Below, in pieces: positions 36,492 to 44,582 of a DNA stretch of 64,000 bases (position 1 is its first letter; every line of letters begins with the position of its first letter). Where the stretch lies: positions 2,866,501-2,930,500 of the forward strand of contig NZ_CP041091.1 in assembly GCF_006494815.1 (NCBI RefSeq), in the 5' to 3' direction. Both the position numbers and the translations under genes were made by a program. The stretch is from Nocardioides sambongensis (GTDB lineage: Bacteria; Actinomycetota; Actinomycetes; Propionibacteriales; Nocardioidaceae). The notes beneath the pieces are model-generated. The model made no database searches, had not been told where the DNA came from, and was given only the letters and a program-made list of their open reading frames with translations.

Positions 36492-36782
36492 TCAACCCGC
36501 CGCCGGCACCACCCGGATGTCGCGCACCGCTCCGTCGCCGAGCGCGGCCAGCGCCTCGGCGTACTCCGGGCTGTCGTGGGCGGCGCGGGCCGCGTCGACC
36601 GACGCGAACTCGATCACCACGGTCCGGGTGACCTGTCCGGCCTCGTAGACCTGCTCGGGCAGGCCGCGCACGATGAAGGTGCCGCCCGCGCCGGTGAGGG
36701 CCGGGAAGGCGAGCTTGGCGTAGGCGGCGACCTTCTCCTCGTCGCGGATCTCGGAGTAGGTGCTGATCCAGTAGGCAGTCAT
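36492..36782 (-). CDS. DUF1330 family protein
   Basis: This 96-residue ferredoxin-like alpha-beta barrel monomer has MTAYWISTYSEIRDEEKVAAYAK, GGTFIVRGLPEQVYEAG, RTVVIEFASVDAARAAHDSPEYAEAL and RDIRVVPAAG. DUF1330 proteins resemble small dimeric monooxygenase-type folds with unknown substrate. The stop lies four bases after the CitE-like gene stop (convergent). The start is ATG 36782. Confidence 0.9.
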   Translation of the reverse strand: MTAYWISTYSEIRDEEKVAAYAKLAFPALTGAGGTFIVRGLPEQVYEAGQVTRTVVIEFASVDAARAAHDSPEYAEALAALGDGAVRDIRVVPAAG

Positions 36783-36856
36783 GGAGCCATCGTCCCCGAT
36801 CCGGCGTCCGGCGCAGGTCACACCCCCGCCGGCTTCGCGCTGCCGGGGACGCTGAC

Positions 36857-36862
36857 TACCTT
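36857..36862 (+). promoter_or_regulatory. -10 box (TACCTT) of the amidohydrolase gene
   Basis: TACCTT is followed by six bases and GTG 36869, supporting that start and a leaderless message. Confidence 0.55.
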
Positions 36863-36868
36863 GGGCGC

Positions 36869-38335
36869 GTGCCCGACCTCCTGCTGCGCCGCGCCCGGCT
36901 GGTCCCGGTGCGCCGTGGAGACGTCGCCCCGGCCGGCCCGGTCGACGTCCTGGTCCGCGACGGCGTGGTCCGCGCGGTCGGCGCCGACCTGACCCGCCCC
37001 GCCGGGGTCGAGGAGTACGACGCCGCCGGCCGTTGGCTCTCCCCCGGCCTGTGGGACCACCACGTGCACCTGGGGCAGTGGAGCCTGGCCACCCAGCGCA
37101 CCGACACCAGCCACACCCGCAGTCCCGAGCAGATGGTCGCGCTGGTGGCCGAGCTGGTCGCGGGCGACCCGGGCACCCCGGTCATCGGGTGGGGGCACCG
37201 ACCGGCGACCTGGGCGAGGGAGGGCACCGTCTCCGACCTGGACGCGGTCTCCGGCATCACCCCGGTGGTCCTAGTCTCCGGCGACTGCCACCACGCCTGG
37301 CTGAACTCCGCCGCGCTGGCCGCACTCGAGCTCGCGCCCCGCGAGGGCGTGGTCACCGAGACCGAGTGGTTCGACGCCTACGCGCTGCTCGCCCGGATCA
37401 CCGCCGACTCCGGCACCGAGGACTACCGCGCCGCGTTGCAACGGGCTGCGGCGATGGGCGTGGTCGGCCTGGTCGACTTCGAGTTCGTCGGCGACCTCGA
37501 CTCGTGGCGGGAGCGCTGGGCCGAGGGATGCGACCTGCTCCGGGTCCGCACGGCGACGTACGCCGACGGCCTGGAGGCGGTGATCGGGGAGGGCCTGCGC
37601 AGCGGCGACCCGCTGCTCCCCGGCGACGACCGCCTGGTGATGGGTCCGCTCAAGATCATCAGTGACGGGTCGCTGAACACCCGGACCGCCTGGTGCCACG
37701 ACCACTACACCCACGGCGCGCTGCCCGAGCACCCCGCGGGAGCGCCGAACCTGAGCGGTCACGAGCTGACCGGTCTGCTCGCGCGGGCCCACGCCCACGG
37801 CCTGGAGGTGGCCACCCACGCCATCGGCGACGCCGCGCTCGCCCAGGCGCTGGACTCCTACACGCTGACCGGCGCCCGCGGCTCCATCGAGCACGTGCAG
37901 CTGGCCCGGCGCGAGGAGATCGCCCGGCTGGCGCACCTGGGGCTGCGGGCCAGCGTCCAGCCGCACCACCTGGTCGACGACCGGGACCTGATCGACCTGA
38001 CCTGGTCGGACCGGGCCGAACGGGCGTTCCCGTTCGGCTGGCTGCGCGACGCCGGCGCCCACCTGCACCTGGGCTCGGACGCCCCGGTCTCCCCGCTCGA
38101 CCCGTGGCTGGCGATCGACGCCGCGGTGACCCGGACCGGCGACGACCGGCCGGCCTGGCACCCCGAACACGCGCTGACCCGCCCGGAGGCCTTCGCGGCG
38201 TCGGTCGACGGCCGACGGATGGTCGAGGTCGACGCGCCGGGCGACCTGGTGGTGCTGGACGAGGACCCCCGGGAGCACGCCGCCCCGCCCGTGCTGCTGA
38301 CCGTGGTCGACGGTGGGGTCGTGCACCGGGCCTGA
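36869..38335 (+). CDS. YtcJ-like metal-dependent amidohydrolase
   Basis: This 488-residue protein has an N-terminal beta-sandwich, then LSPGLWDHHVHLGQWS (metal His pair), SGDCHHAWLNS, KIISDGSLNTRTAW and GLEVATHAIGDAAL (metal His). LHLGSDAPVSPLDPWLAI carries the catalytic Asp. It belongs to the amidohydrolase superfamily related to N-acyl-D-amino-acid deacylase and YtcJ. Substrate unknown. Convergent with the GDSL lipoprotein across a 22-bp repeat array. Confidence 0.92.
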   Translation: MPDLLLRRARLVPVRRGDVAPAGPVDVLVRDGVVRAVGADLTRPAGVEEYDAAGRWLSPGLWDHHVHLGQWSLATQRTDTSHTRSPEQMVALVAELVAGDPGTPVIGWGHRPATWAREGTVSDLDAVSGITPVVLVSGDCHHAWLNSAALAALELAPREGVVTETEWFDAYALLARITADSGTEDYRAALQRAAAMGVVGLVDFEFVGDLDSWRERWAEGCDLLRVRTATYADGLEAVIGEGLRSGDPLLPGDDRLVMGPLKIISDGSLNTRTAWCHDHYTHGALPEHPAGAPNLSGHELTGLLARAHAHGLEVATHAIGDAALAQALDSYTLTGARGSIEHVQLARREEIARLAHLGLRASVQPHHLVDDRDLIDLTWSDRAERAFPFGWLRDAGAHLHLGSDAPVSPLDPWLAIDAAVTRTGDDRPAWHPEHALTRPEAFAASVDGRRMVEVDAPGDLVVLDEDPREHAAPPVLLTVVDGGVVHRA

Positions 38336-38348
38336 CGGCCCGGACCTC

Positions 38349-38414
38349 CGACTCGACGGGGCGCAACCACCGACTCGACGGGCCCGAACCCCCGACTCGA
38401 CGGGCCCGAACCCT
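38349..38414. repeat. Three tandem 22-bp hairpin units, second array
   Basis: Units at 38349-38370, 38371-38392 and 38393-38414 are each 22 bp and close to CGACTCGACGGGCCCGAACC plus two bases. A partial fourth unit runs into the stop codon of the downstream minus-strand gene (38419-38421). The unit shares ACTCGA-GGGCCCGAA with the array at 2700-2831. Like that array, it lies a few bases beyond the stop of a minus-strand gene. Confidence 0.85.
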
Positions 38415-38418
38415 CGAC

Positions 38419-39306
38419 TCAACGCAGGGCGGCGAGGACCTGCTCGGCAGCGACCTGCTGCTCGGTGGCATAGGGGTGGTAGGGGAACGCGGGGGCGGTG
38501 GGCTCCCCACCGGCGATCCACGGATCCTCGGCACAGATGTCGTGGCCCTGGGTGGCGGCGAACAGGTCGACGTAGTCCAGCCCCTGCCGGGTGGCCGCGG
38601 TGGCGAGGGCGTCGTTGACGGTGCGGTTGATCCGGTGGGTCAACGGCACCTCGTTCGCGGCCACCGGGAACTGCGCGCAAGCCACGTCGGCCGGGGCGAT
38701 CTGCGGATACCCCACCACCAGGATCCGTGCGTTCGGGGCCCGCTCGGCGACCGCGGCCAGGCCGTCGAAGGCGGCGTCGATCAGGCGCTCCCGGTCCCGG
38801 TCCAAGTGCTTGTCCTGCGCGGCCCGCGTGGTCCCGAAGCTCCGCTCGCAGGGGTCGGGATCGACGTCCTCGGGGCCGAGGTCGATGCAGGCCAGCATCC
38901 TGCCGAACAGCCGGTGGTCGTTGATCCCGAGCGAGTAGGTCACCAGCTCGGTGCCGGGACCCAGGGCGTCCAACTGCGGAGCGTGGCCGCCCTGCGGCTC
39001 AGTCAGGTGCCGGGTGGTCGCGCCACCGCAGCTGGCGTCGACCAGGGACACCTCCAGGGCGGCGGCGACCCGGCGCGGGTAGTTCGCCGTGGTCTGGCGG
39101 CAGCCGGGGTCACCGACGTCGTCGCCGACCGACGGCGCCGCGGTGTAGGAGTCGCCGATCGCCACGTAGGCCGCCGCGTCGCCGCGCGGCAGCGGCGCCG
39201 AGGGCACCCCGCCACCCCCGTCGCCGCACCCGGCCAGCACCGCGACGAGCGCCGTCAGGGTCGTGCCGGCGAGCCGGCGCAGGGCAGGCGTGCGGTGGGC
39301 GGGCAT
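38419..39306 (-). CDS. SGNH/GDSL-family hydrolase lipoprotein
   Basis: This 295-residue lipoprotein has signal LAGTTLTALVAVLAGCG with a lipobox Cys. An SGNH hydrolase domain follows: block I AIGDSYTAAP (catalytic Ser), LVDASCGGATT (Gly), YSLGINDHRLFG (Asn) and a C-terminal PYHPYATEQQ (His). Extra cysteines (ACIDLG, DPCERSF, ACAQFP, HDICAEDP) suggest disulphides outside the membrane, as in streptomycete SGNH lipases. It is probably an esterase or lipase at the cell surface. ATG 39306 has TACCGT seven bases upstream. Confidence 0.92.
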   Translation of the reverse strand: MPAHRTPALRRLAGTTLTALVAVLAGCGDGGGGVPSAPLPRGDAAAYVAIGDSYTAAPSVGDDVGDPGCRQTTANYPRRVAAALEVSLVDASCGGATTRHLTEPQGGHAPQLDALGPGTELVTYSLGINDHRLFGRMLACIDLGPEDVDPDPCERSFGTTRAAQDKHLDRDRERLIDAAFDGLAAVAERAPNARILVVGYPQIAPADVACAQFPVAANEVPLTHRINRTVNDALATAATRQGLDYVDLFAATQGHDICAEDPWIAGGEPTAPAFPYHPYATEQQVAAEQVLAALR

Positions 39307-39311
39307 GCGCT

Positions 39312-40517
39312 CTACGGTACGGATTCGTCGGTCCCGGGCAGGTCCTCGACCCCGAGGGCCAGGGTGAGGCCGAGCACGGTGGCGGGGTCCTCCAGCCCGT
39401 CGCCGTACAGCTCGCGCAGCTGGCTGAGCCGGTAGCGCACCGTCTGCGGGTGGACGAAGAGCGCCTCGGCGATCTCGTCGCGGCGTCCCTGGTGGAGCAC
39501 CCAGGCCCGGAGCGTCTCGGTCAGCTTGCCGGCGGCGGCGGGGCGCAGGTCGGCGAGCGGGGCCAGGACCTGCGCGCGCAGGTCGGCGAGCGCATCGGGG
39601 TCGGCGGTCAGGACCAGGTGCGCCAGGTGCGTCTCGGTGTCCTCCCCGAGGCCGAGGTCCCGGGCCCGCAGCGCCCGCGCGTAGGAGGCCGGGACGTCCA
39701 GCCAGTCCCGCGCCGGCCCGGCCAGGCAGCCGCGGCCCTGCAGGCTCCGCAGCAGCGGTCCGCGACGCCGACCGTGCGCGTCCGGCACCAGCAGCAGCAC
39801 CGCGGTGTCGAGCTCGGAGAGCTCGGTGGCCTGCAGCGTGCCCGGCGGCAGCGCCTGCAGCAGCGGACCCGCCTGGGACTCCGGCACGATCACGGCCGTC
39901 AACGTGGCCGGCGGCACCCAGTCGGCGCGCTCGGCGGCGGCGACCACGGTGGCCTGGGGGGACCCGGTGAGCAGGTGCCGGGCGACCCTCTCGAGCAGCC
40001 GCTGGCGCACCCGGCCGGTGGTGGCCGCCTCGTCGGTGTGGCCGGCGACGGTGGCCGCGGACAACTCGTCGATGTAGGCGAAGACGACGCCGGCGAAGGA
40101 GGCCACCGTGGTGGCGTGCAACCCCTGCGCCACGGCCAGGGTGGAGAGGTGGTGCCACGCGACGCGGGCGCCGATCCGGTAGGCGGAGAGGATCGCGTCC
40201 GAGCTGCGCCCGCTGCGTGCCTCGCCCCGCCCCAGCTGGTAGGCGCCGTCGAGTGCCTCGCGCTGCGGCGTGGGCCCCTCACGCCCGCGGCGGTCGGCGG
40301 CCAGGGAGAGGAAGCCGCCGAGAGCGACCTGGACCGCAGCCCGGATGGTCTCCCCCATCGGCCCGCTGAAGGCGTCCGCGTACGGCGGGACCTCGGCGAT
40401 GATCCGGTCCACCACGTCCTCGGCCACCCGGGGCAGCTCACCACGGATCGCCGCCGCGACCACCGGATCCAGCAGCAGTGGGCCGCTACGGCCCTGCTCC
40501 GGGGTCCCTTCCGCCAC
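39312..40517 (-). CDS. PucR/CdaR-family regulator divergent from desaturase genes
   Basis: This 401-residue protein has an N-terminal helical ligand-binding-like region (EVPPYADAFSGPMGETIRAA...AYRIGARVAWHHLS), a middle alpha/beta region and a C-terminal HTH (EALFVHPQTVRYRLSQLRELYG). It is similar in layout to the PucR protein at 25539. It is divergent from the ferredoxin reductase-desaturase operon across 140 bp, so it is the natural candidate regulator of unsaturated fatty acid synthesis here, which would be unlike the TetR-type control known in mycobacteria. GTG 40517 has GAGG about eight bases upstream. Confidence 0.9.
   Translation of the reverse strand: MAEGTPEQGRSGPLLLDPVVAAAIRGELPRVAEDVVDRIIAEVPPYADAFSGPMGETIRAAVQVALGGFLSLAADRRGREGPTPQREALDGAYQLGRGEARSGRSSDAILSAYRIGARVAWHHLSTLAVAQGLHATTVASFAGVVFAYIDELSAATVAGHTDEAATTGRVRQRLLERVARHLLTGSPQATVVAAAERADWVPPATLTAVIVPESQAGPLLQALPPGTLQATELSELDTAVLLLVPDAHGRRRGPLLRSLQGRGCLAGPARDWLDVPASYARALRARDLGLGEDTETHLAHLVLTADPDALADLRAQVLAPLADLRPAAAGKLTETLRAWVLHQGRRDEIAEALFVHPQTVRYRLSQLRELYGDGLEDPATVLGLTLALGVEDLPGTDESVP
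39314..39319 (-). promoter_or_regulatory. -10 box (TACCGT) of the GDSL lipoprotein gene
   Basis: The minus strand has TACCGT, seven bases, then ATG 39306. Confidence 0.55.
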
Positions 40518-40657
40518 AACCGCACCTCGTTCCTGTTCGGCCTTGCTCGCTGTCGGTTCTATCTCAGGTCGATCTTTGTTCGCAGATGATAAAAGCCAGG
40601 CCTCGATTCACCGACTCAGCACAGGACTTTAGCGCGTTCGCACGGGATCATGGACGT
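40518..40657. promoter_or_regulatory. Divergent control region between PucR and reductase-desaturase
   Basis: This gap is notably richer in A/T (40557-40600) than its surroundings. On the minus strand TATCAT sits within TTTTATCATCTG. On the plus strand GATCAT lies six bases before ATG 40658. No clear long palindrome is seen, as expected for PucR proteins with poorly defined sites. Confidence 0.5.
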
Positions 40658-41784
40658 ATGAGCATCACCGCCGCCACCCGCACCGCCGCACCCCACCGGG
40701 TCGGCACCCGCGGCCTGCTGCGCCGGTTCGCCGACGCGGCGGTCAGCCCGCTCAGCGTGGACGACCTCCTCGACCACTTCCACCCGCTGCGCGGCGGCAC
40801 CGGGGCGGACCAGGTCAAGGGCCGGATCGTGGCCGTGCAGGCGGAGACCGCGGACGCCGCGACCATCGTGATCAAGCCGGGTCGCGACTGGTCCGGCCAC
40901 ATCCCCGGGCAGTACGTCCGGATCGGTGTGGACGTCGACGGCATCCGGCTGTGGCGCTGCTACTCGCTGACCCACGGCCCGCGGCCCGACGGGCGGATCA
41001 GCATCACCGTCAAGGCGATCCCCGGCGGCACCGTCTCGCAGTACCTCGTCCGCCGCGCCGAGGCCGGGGAGATGGTGCACCTGGCGCAGGCCGAGGGCGA
41101 GTTCGTGCTGCCCGACCCGCTGCCGGCGAAGATGCTGCTGGTCACCGCCGGCTCCGGGATCACCCCGGTGATCGGCATGCTCCGCAACCTCTTCTCCAAG
41201 GCCGCCCTTCCGGCCACCGACATCGTCCTGGTGCACTCCGCGATGGCGCGCGACGAGGTCATCTTCGGCGCCGAGATGCGACGCCACGCGGCCACCGGAC
41301 GGCTGCGCCTGATCGAGCGCCACACCGACACCGACGGCCTGCTCACCACCGCCGACCTGGCCGCCGCGGTCCCCGACCTCGCGGACCGGGTCGCCTACGC
41401 CTGCGGGCCGGTCGGGCTGCTCGACGCCCTCGAGGAGTACTACGCCGAGCAGCGGCTGCCGCTGCACACCGAGCGGTTCCGCCCGGCGCTGGTCGACACC
41501 GACGGCGCCGCCGGCGGCACGGTGACCTTCGCGGGGGCACCACGCTCACCGCCGACGGCTCCACCCCGATCCTCGACGCCGCCGAGGACGCCGGCGTCCT
41601 GATGCCCAGCGGGTGCCGGATGGGCATCTGCATGGGCTGTGTCCTCCCGATGACCTCCGGCGCGGTGCGCGACCTGCGCACCGGCGAGGTCACCGTCGCC
41701 GTACCGGGTGAGACCGCGGCCGGCGGCGTCTCCATCCAGACCTGCATCAACGCAGCCGCCGGTGACTGCCAGATCAACCACTGA
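40658..41784 (+). CDS. Ferredoxin reductase-type electron donor for desaturase (frameshifted)
   Basis: A protein of about 375 residues with three domains: FAD-binding barrel (GQYVRIGVDVDGIRLWRCYSLT, RxYS motif), NAD domain (LLVTAGSGITPVIGM, YACGPVGLLDAL), and a C-terminal 2Fe-2S ferredoxin. The ferredoxin reads LDAAEDAGVLMPSGCRMGICMGC...CINAAAGDC, CxxxxCxxC plus a distal Cys. The ferredoxin domain is one base out of frame; an extra G in GGGGG 41533-41537 joins it. It matches Rv3230c, the NADPH partner of the DesA3 acyl-CoA desaturase, and is followed by that type of desaturase. Intact cysteines argue for sequence error. Confidence 0.92.
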
Positions 41785-41825
41785 CCCGAACGTCTCCACG
41801 AAGTCGACGCCAAGGAGCTCCGCGA

Positions 41826-43088
41826 ATGACTGCCATCACCAAGAAGCCCGAGAACCCGACCGCCCACCTCACCGAGGCCGACATCGAGGCGCTCGGCGCC
41901 GAGCTCGACGCGATCCGCCAGCAGGTCATCGACGACCGCGGTGAGTCGGACGCGGCGTACATCCGCAAGGTCGTCGACGTGCAGCGCAAGCTCGAGCTCG
42001 GCTCGCGTGCCGTCCTGCTCTTCAGCGCGCTGCCGCCGGCCTGGATCGTCGGCACCGTGGGCCTGAGCGTGGCCAAGATCCTGGAGAACATGGAGATCGG
42101 CCACAACGTCATGCACGGCCAGTGGGACTGGATGCGCGACCCGAAGATCCACTCGACCACCTGGGAGTGGGACAACGCCTCGACCGCCGAGGGCTGGAAG
42201 CACTCGCACAACGAGATCCACCACACCTACACGAACATCGTGGGCAAGGACAACGACCTCGGCTACGGCATCATGCGCGTCGACGAGGACCAGCGCTGGC
42301 ACCCGATGCACCTGGGGCAGCCGGTGTGGAACTTCATCAACGCCTGCTTCTTCGAGTACGGCATCGCCGCCTACGACCTCGAGCTCGGCAAGAACCTGCG
42401 CGTGCCCAAGGAGAAGCGCTCCGCGGCCTTCAAGCGCAGCGCGGCGAACACGCTGAGGAAGATCCGCAAGCAGGCCACCAAGGACTACGTGGTCAACCCG
42501 GCGCTCGCGCTGCCGTTCGGCTCCGCGCTGCCGGCGCTGGCCGCCAACTTCACCGCCAACCTGGTACGCAACATCTGGTCGCACTCGGTGATCATGTGCG
42601 GCCACTTCCCCGAGGGCGTGGAGACCTTCGAGCTGAAGGCGATCCCCGACTCCGAGACCCGCGGCCAGTGGTACGTGCGGCAGATGCTCGGCAGCGCCAA
42701 CATCTCCGGCTCCAAGGCGATGCACATCATGACCGGCAACCTCTCGCACCAGATCGAGCACCACCTCTACCCGGACCTGCCGAGCAACCGGTACTCCGAG
42801 GTCGCGCCGAAGGTGCAGGCGGTCTTCGACAAGTACGGACTCAACTACCACTCGGCCTCCCTGCCCGCGCAGGTCGGCTCGGCCTGGCACAAGGTCGTCC
42901 GGCTGTCCCTGCCGAACGGCTGGCTGGCCACCACCAACGCCAAGAACCTGCCCAGCCAGCTCAAGCTGCTCTACGGCATGGCGACCGGCGACCGGCGTAC
43001 CCGACGCGTGGCGCAGCTGCACCTGGAGCGCCAGGCGCGCAAGCAGGCCGACGCCACCGGTACGACGAAGGCCCCCGCGGCCGCCTGA
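41826..43088 (+). CDS. desA3: DesA3-type membrane acyl-CoA desaturase
   Basis: This 420-residue membrane di-iron desaturase carries three histidine boxes: HNVMH (His93, His97), HSHNEIHH (from His126) and HQIEHH (from His308). Hydrophobic segments surround them (VLLFSALPPAWIVGTVGLSV, LALPFGSALPALAANF). It should insert a delta-9 double bond in stearoyl-CoA, receiving electrons from the adjacent reductase. An AAGGAG ribosome site precedes the ATG. The strong hairpin at 43118-43156 ends the operon. Confidence 0.95.
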   Translation: MTAITKKPENPTAHLTEADIEALGAELDAIRQQVIDDRGESDAAYIRKVVDVQRKLELGSRAVLLFSALPPAWIVGTVGLSVAKILENMEIGHNVMHGQWDWMRDPKIHSTTWEWDNASTAEGWKHSHNEIHHTYTNIVGKDNDLGYGIMRVDEDQRWHPMHLGQPVWNFINACFFEYGIAAYDLELGKNLRVPKEKRSAAFKRSAANTLRKIRKQATKDYVVNPALALPFGSALPALAANFTANLVRNIWSHSVIMCGHFPEGVETFELKAIPDSETRGQWYVRQMLGSANISGSKAMHIMTGNLSHQIEHHLYPDLPSNRYSEVAPKVQAVFDKYGLNYHSASLPAQVGSAWHKVVRLSLPNGWLATTNAKNLPSQLKLLYGMATGDRRTRRVAQLHLERQARKQADATGTTKAPAAA

Positions 43089-43117
43089 TCCGGGACACGT
43101 CGCGCACCTGCCCCTGA

Positions 43118-43156
43118 CACGCGTGCCCGGGACCGTCACGGTCCCGGGCACGCGTG
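43118..43156 (+). terminator. Perfect 19-bp hairpin after the desaturase
   Basis: A 19-bp perfect inverted repeat (CACGCGTGCCCGGGACCGT and its complement) with a one-base centre lies 30 bp after the desaturase stop. It has no T-run. It is the most likely terminator of the reductase-desaturase operon. Confidence 0.7.
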
Positions 43157-43204
43157 CGTCCGGCCTGTCGTCGTGGCACGACCGGCATCGTGGACACTGG
43201 TGCC

Positions 43205-43600
43205 ATGCGCTTCACCGAGCACGAGCTGACGGCGGCACTCACCGGCGCGGCCAAGAACGTGCACGCCGCCCAGGACAAGCAGGTCCGCAAGGGTCAGCGG
43301 ACGGCCGACGAGGCGTGGGAGGAGCTCGGCAAGTTCCAGCGCTTCCAGCTGCTCGACGGTCTCGGCGACCAGCTGCTGCCGGTGCTGGTCGCGCTGCCCG
43401 ACGTGGAGATCCCCTCCGGCGAGCGGGCGACCTACACCGACGACGAGATCCGGGCGACGGTCGAGGAGCGCCTGGGCGAGGAGCGCGGACTGCGGCGCAA
43501 GGCGCTGCTGGCCGCCCGGGTCGCCCTGGTCAAGCTCGCCATCGGAGCGATGCCGCCGCGCGCCGACCCCGATGCGCTGATCGTCCCCGACCACCTCTGA
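43205..43600 (+). CDS. Conserved small helical protein, unknown
   Basis: This 131-residue protein reads MRFTEHELTAALTGAAK, QRTADEAWEELGKFQRFQLLDGLGDQLLPVLVALPDV, YTDDEIRATVEERLGEERG, LLAARVALVKLAIGAMPPR. Mostly helical, it shows no catalytic motif or signal. The start is ATG 43205. It stands alone between the desaturase terminator and a 61-bp inverted-repeat element. Confidence 0.82.
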   Translation: MRFTEHELTAALTGAAKNVHAAQDKQVRKGQRTADEAWEELGKFQRFQLLDGLGDQLLPVLVALPDVEIPSGERATYTDDEIRATVEERLGEERGLRRKALLAARVALVKLAIGAMPPRADPDALIVPDHL

Positions 43601-43623
43601 GGGTGCCGGCTCCCGGTTGTCGG

Positions 43624-43684
43624 CGAGCCCCATTCGGAATGGCGCGCTTTCGTGCGGATCCACGACCAATCCGAATGGGGCGCG
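43624..43684. repeat. 61-bp inverted-repeat element, copy A
   Basis: Outer arms CCCCATTCGGA (43628-43638) and TCCGAATGGGG (43670-43680) form a perfect 11-bp inverted repeat. Inside are TCGTG and CACGA arms around CGGATC. The element has the same length and core (GGATCCxCGACCAAxCCGAATGGGG) as copy B at 54005-54065. It lies 23 bp after the stop of the plus-strand gene and could form a long RNA hairpin. Confidence 0.85.
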
Positions 43685-43713
43685 ACACCACACCGACCCT
43701 CCACGCGCCTGGT

Positions 43714-43729
43714 TACCGGCCGGTAGGAT
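43714..43729 (+). promoter_or_regulatory. Palindrome TACCGGCCGGTA and -10 box of the enoyl-CoA hydratase gene
   Basis: A perfect 12-bp palindrome (43714-43725) overlaps TAGGAT (43724-43729), which lies seven bases before ATG 43737. A TetR-like repressor of fatty-acid genes is a reasonable guess for what binds, but unproven. Confidence 0.55.
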
Positions 43730-43736
43730 GTCGCCC

Positions 43737-44531
43737 ATGACCCTGGTGACCTGCACGACCGCGGACGGCATCGCCCATGTCCGGCTGAACCGGCCGGACA
43801 AGCTCAACGCGCTGACCATGGACACCCTCGACCAGCTGGTCGCCACCGCCGGTCAGCTCCGCAGGGACAAGGAGCTGCGGGCGGTCGTGGTCAGCGGCGA
43901 GGGCGACGCGTTCTGCGCCGGCCTGGACTTCGCCGCCGTGCTGCGTGACCCGGCCACCATCGCGAAGGGCTTCCTCCCCCGCCCGTGGCGCGGCACCAAC
44001 ACCTTCCAGGAGGCGCCCTGGGCCCTGCGACGGATCCCGGTCCCGGTGATCGCCGCGGTGCACGGCCATTGCCTCGGCGGCGGGTTGCAGATCGCCCTCG
44101 GCGCCGACTTCCGGATCGCCACGCCCGACTCGCGCTGGTCGGTGCTCGAGGGCAAGTGGGGCCTGATCCCCGACATGTCGGGCATCCAGAGCCTCTCCGA
44201 ACTGGTCGGCATCGACCAGGCCAAGCTGCTCACCATGACGGCCGAGACCTTCGACGGCTCCCGGGCCCACGAGCTCGGCCTGGTCACCCGGCTCGACAAC
44301 GACCCGATCGCCGGCGCGATGCGCCTGGCCGAGGAGCTCGCCACACGGTCGCCGGACGCGCTCGCGGCCGCCAAGCGGCTGTTCAACGACACCTGGACCT
44401 CGGGCCCGCGTCGTACCTTCGCCCGGGAGCGGGTGGAGCAGCTGTTCCTGCTCGCCGCGCGGAACACCAGGGCCGCCCGGGAGGCGGCGTTCGGCAAGAA
44501 GGAGCCCAGCTACGGCCCCCGCGGTCGCTGA
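43737..44531 (+). CDS. Enoyl-CoA hydratase/isomerase (crotonase) family protein
   Basis: This 264-residue crotonase has RLNRPDKLNALT, GDAFCAGLDFAAVL (first oxyanion-hole strand), AAVHGHCLGGGLQIALGADFRIA (second oxyanion hole) and KWGLIPDMSGIQSL. The usual catalytic Glu of the first position (GxG-E) is not obvious; Pro-Asp replaces Glu-x-x-x-G-G-x-x, so isomerase or another crotonase activity is possible. It probably acts in beta-oxidation. Start ATG 43737 is chosen for the TAGGAT box. Confidence 0.9.
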   Translation: MTLVTCTTADGIAHVRLNRPDKLNALTMDTLDQLVATAGQLRRDKELRAVVVSGEGDAFCAGLDFAAVLRDPATIAKGFLPRPWRGTNTFQEAPWALRRIPVPVIAAVHGHCLGGGLQIALGADFRIATPDSRWSVLEGKWGLIPDMSGIQSLSELVGIDQAKLLTMTAETFDGSRAHELGLVTRLDNDPIAGAMRLAEELATRSPDALAAAKRLFNDTWTSGPRRTFARERVEQLFLLAARNTRAAREAAFGKKEPSYGPRGR

Positions 44532-44582
44532 GGGCACGCGGCACGCCCGGGATCCCGGATCCCCCGGTGACCGTACGACCGA

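Noticed and set aside
40557..40570. KstR-like site near GTTCTA upstream of the PucR gene
   Set aside because: Only one half-site is present; no AACnnGTT core.
43624..43684. Insertion sequence remnant
   Set aside because: No transposase, no target duplication visible; the element is only 61 bp and symmetric throughout.
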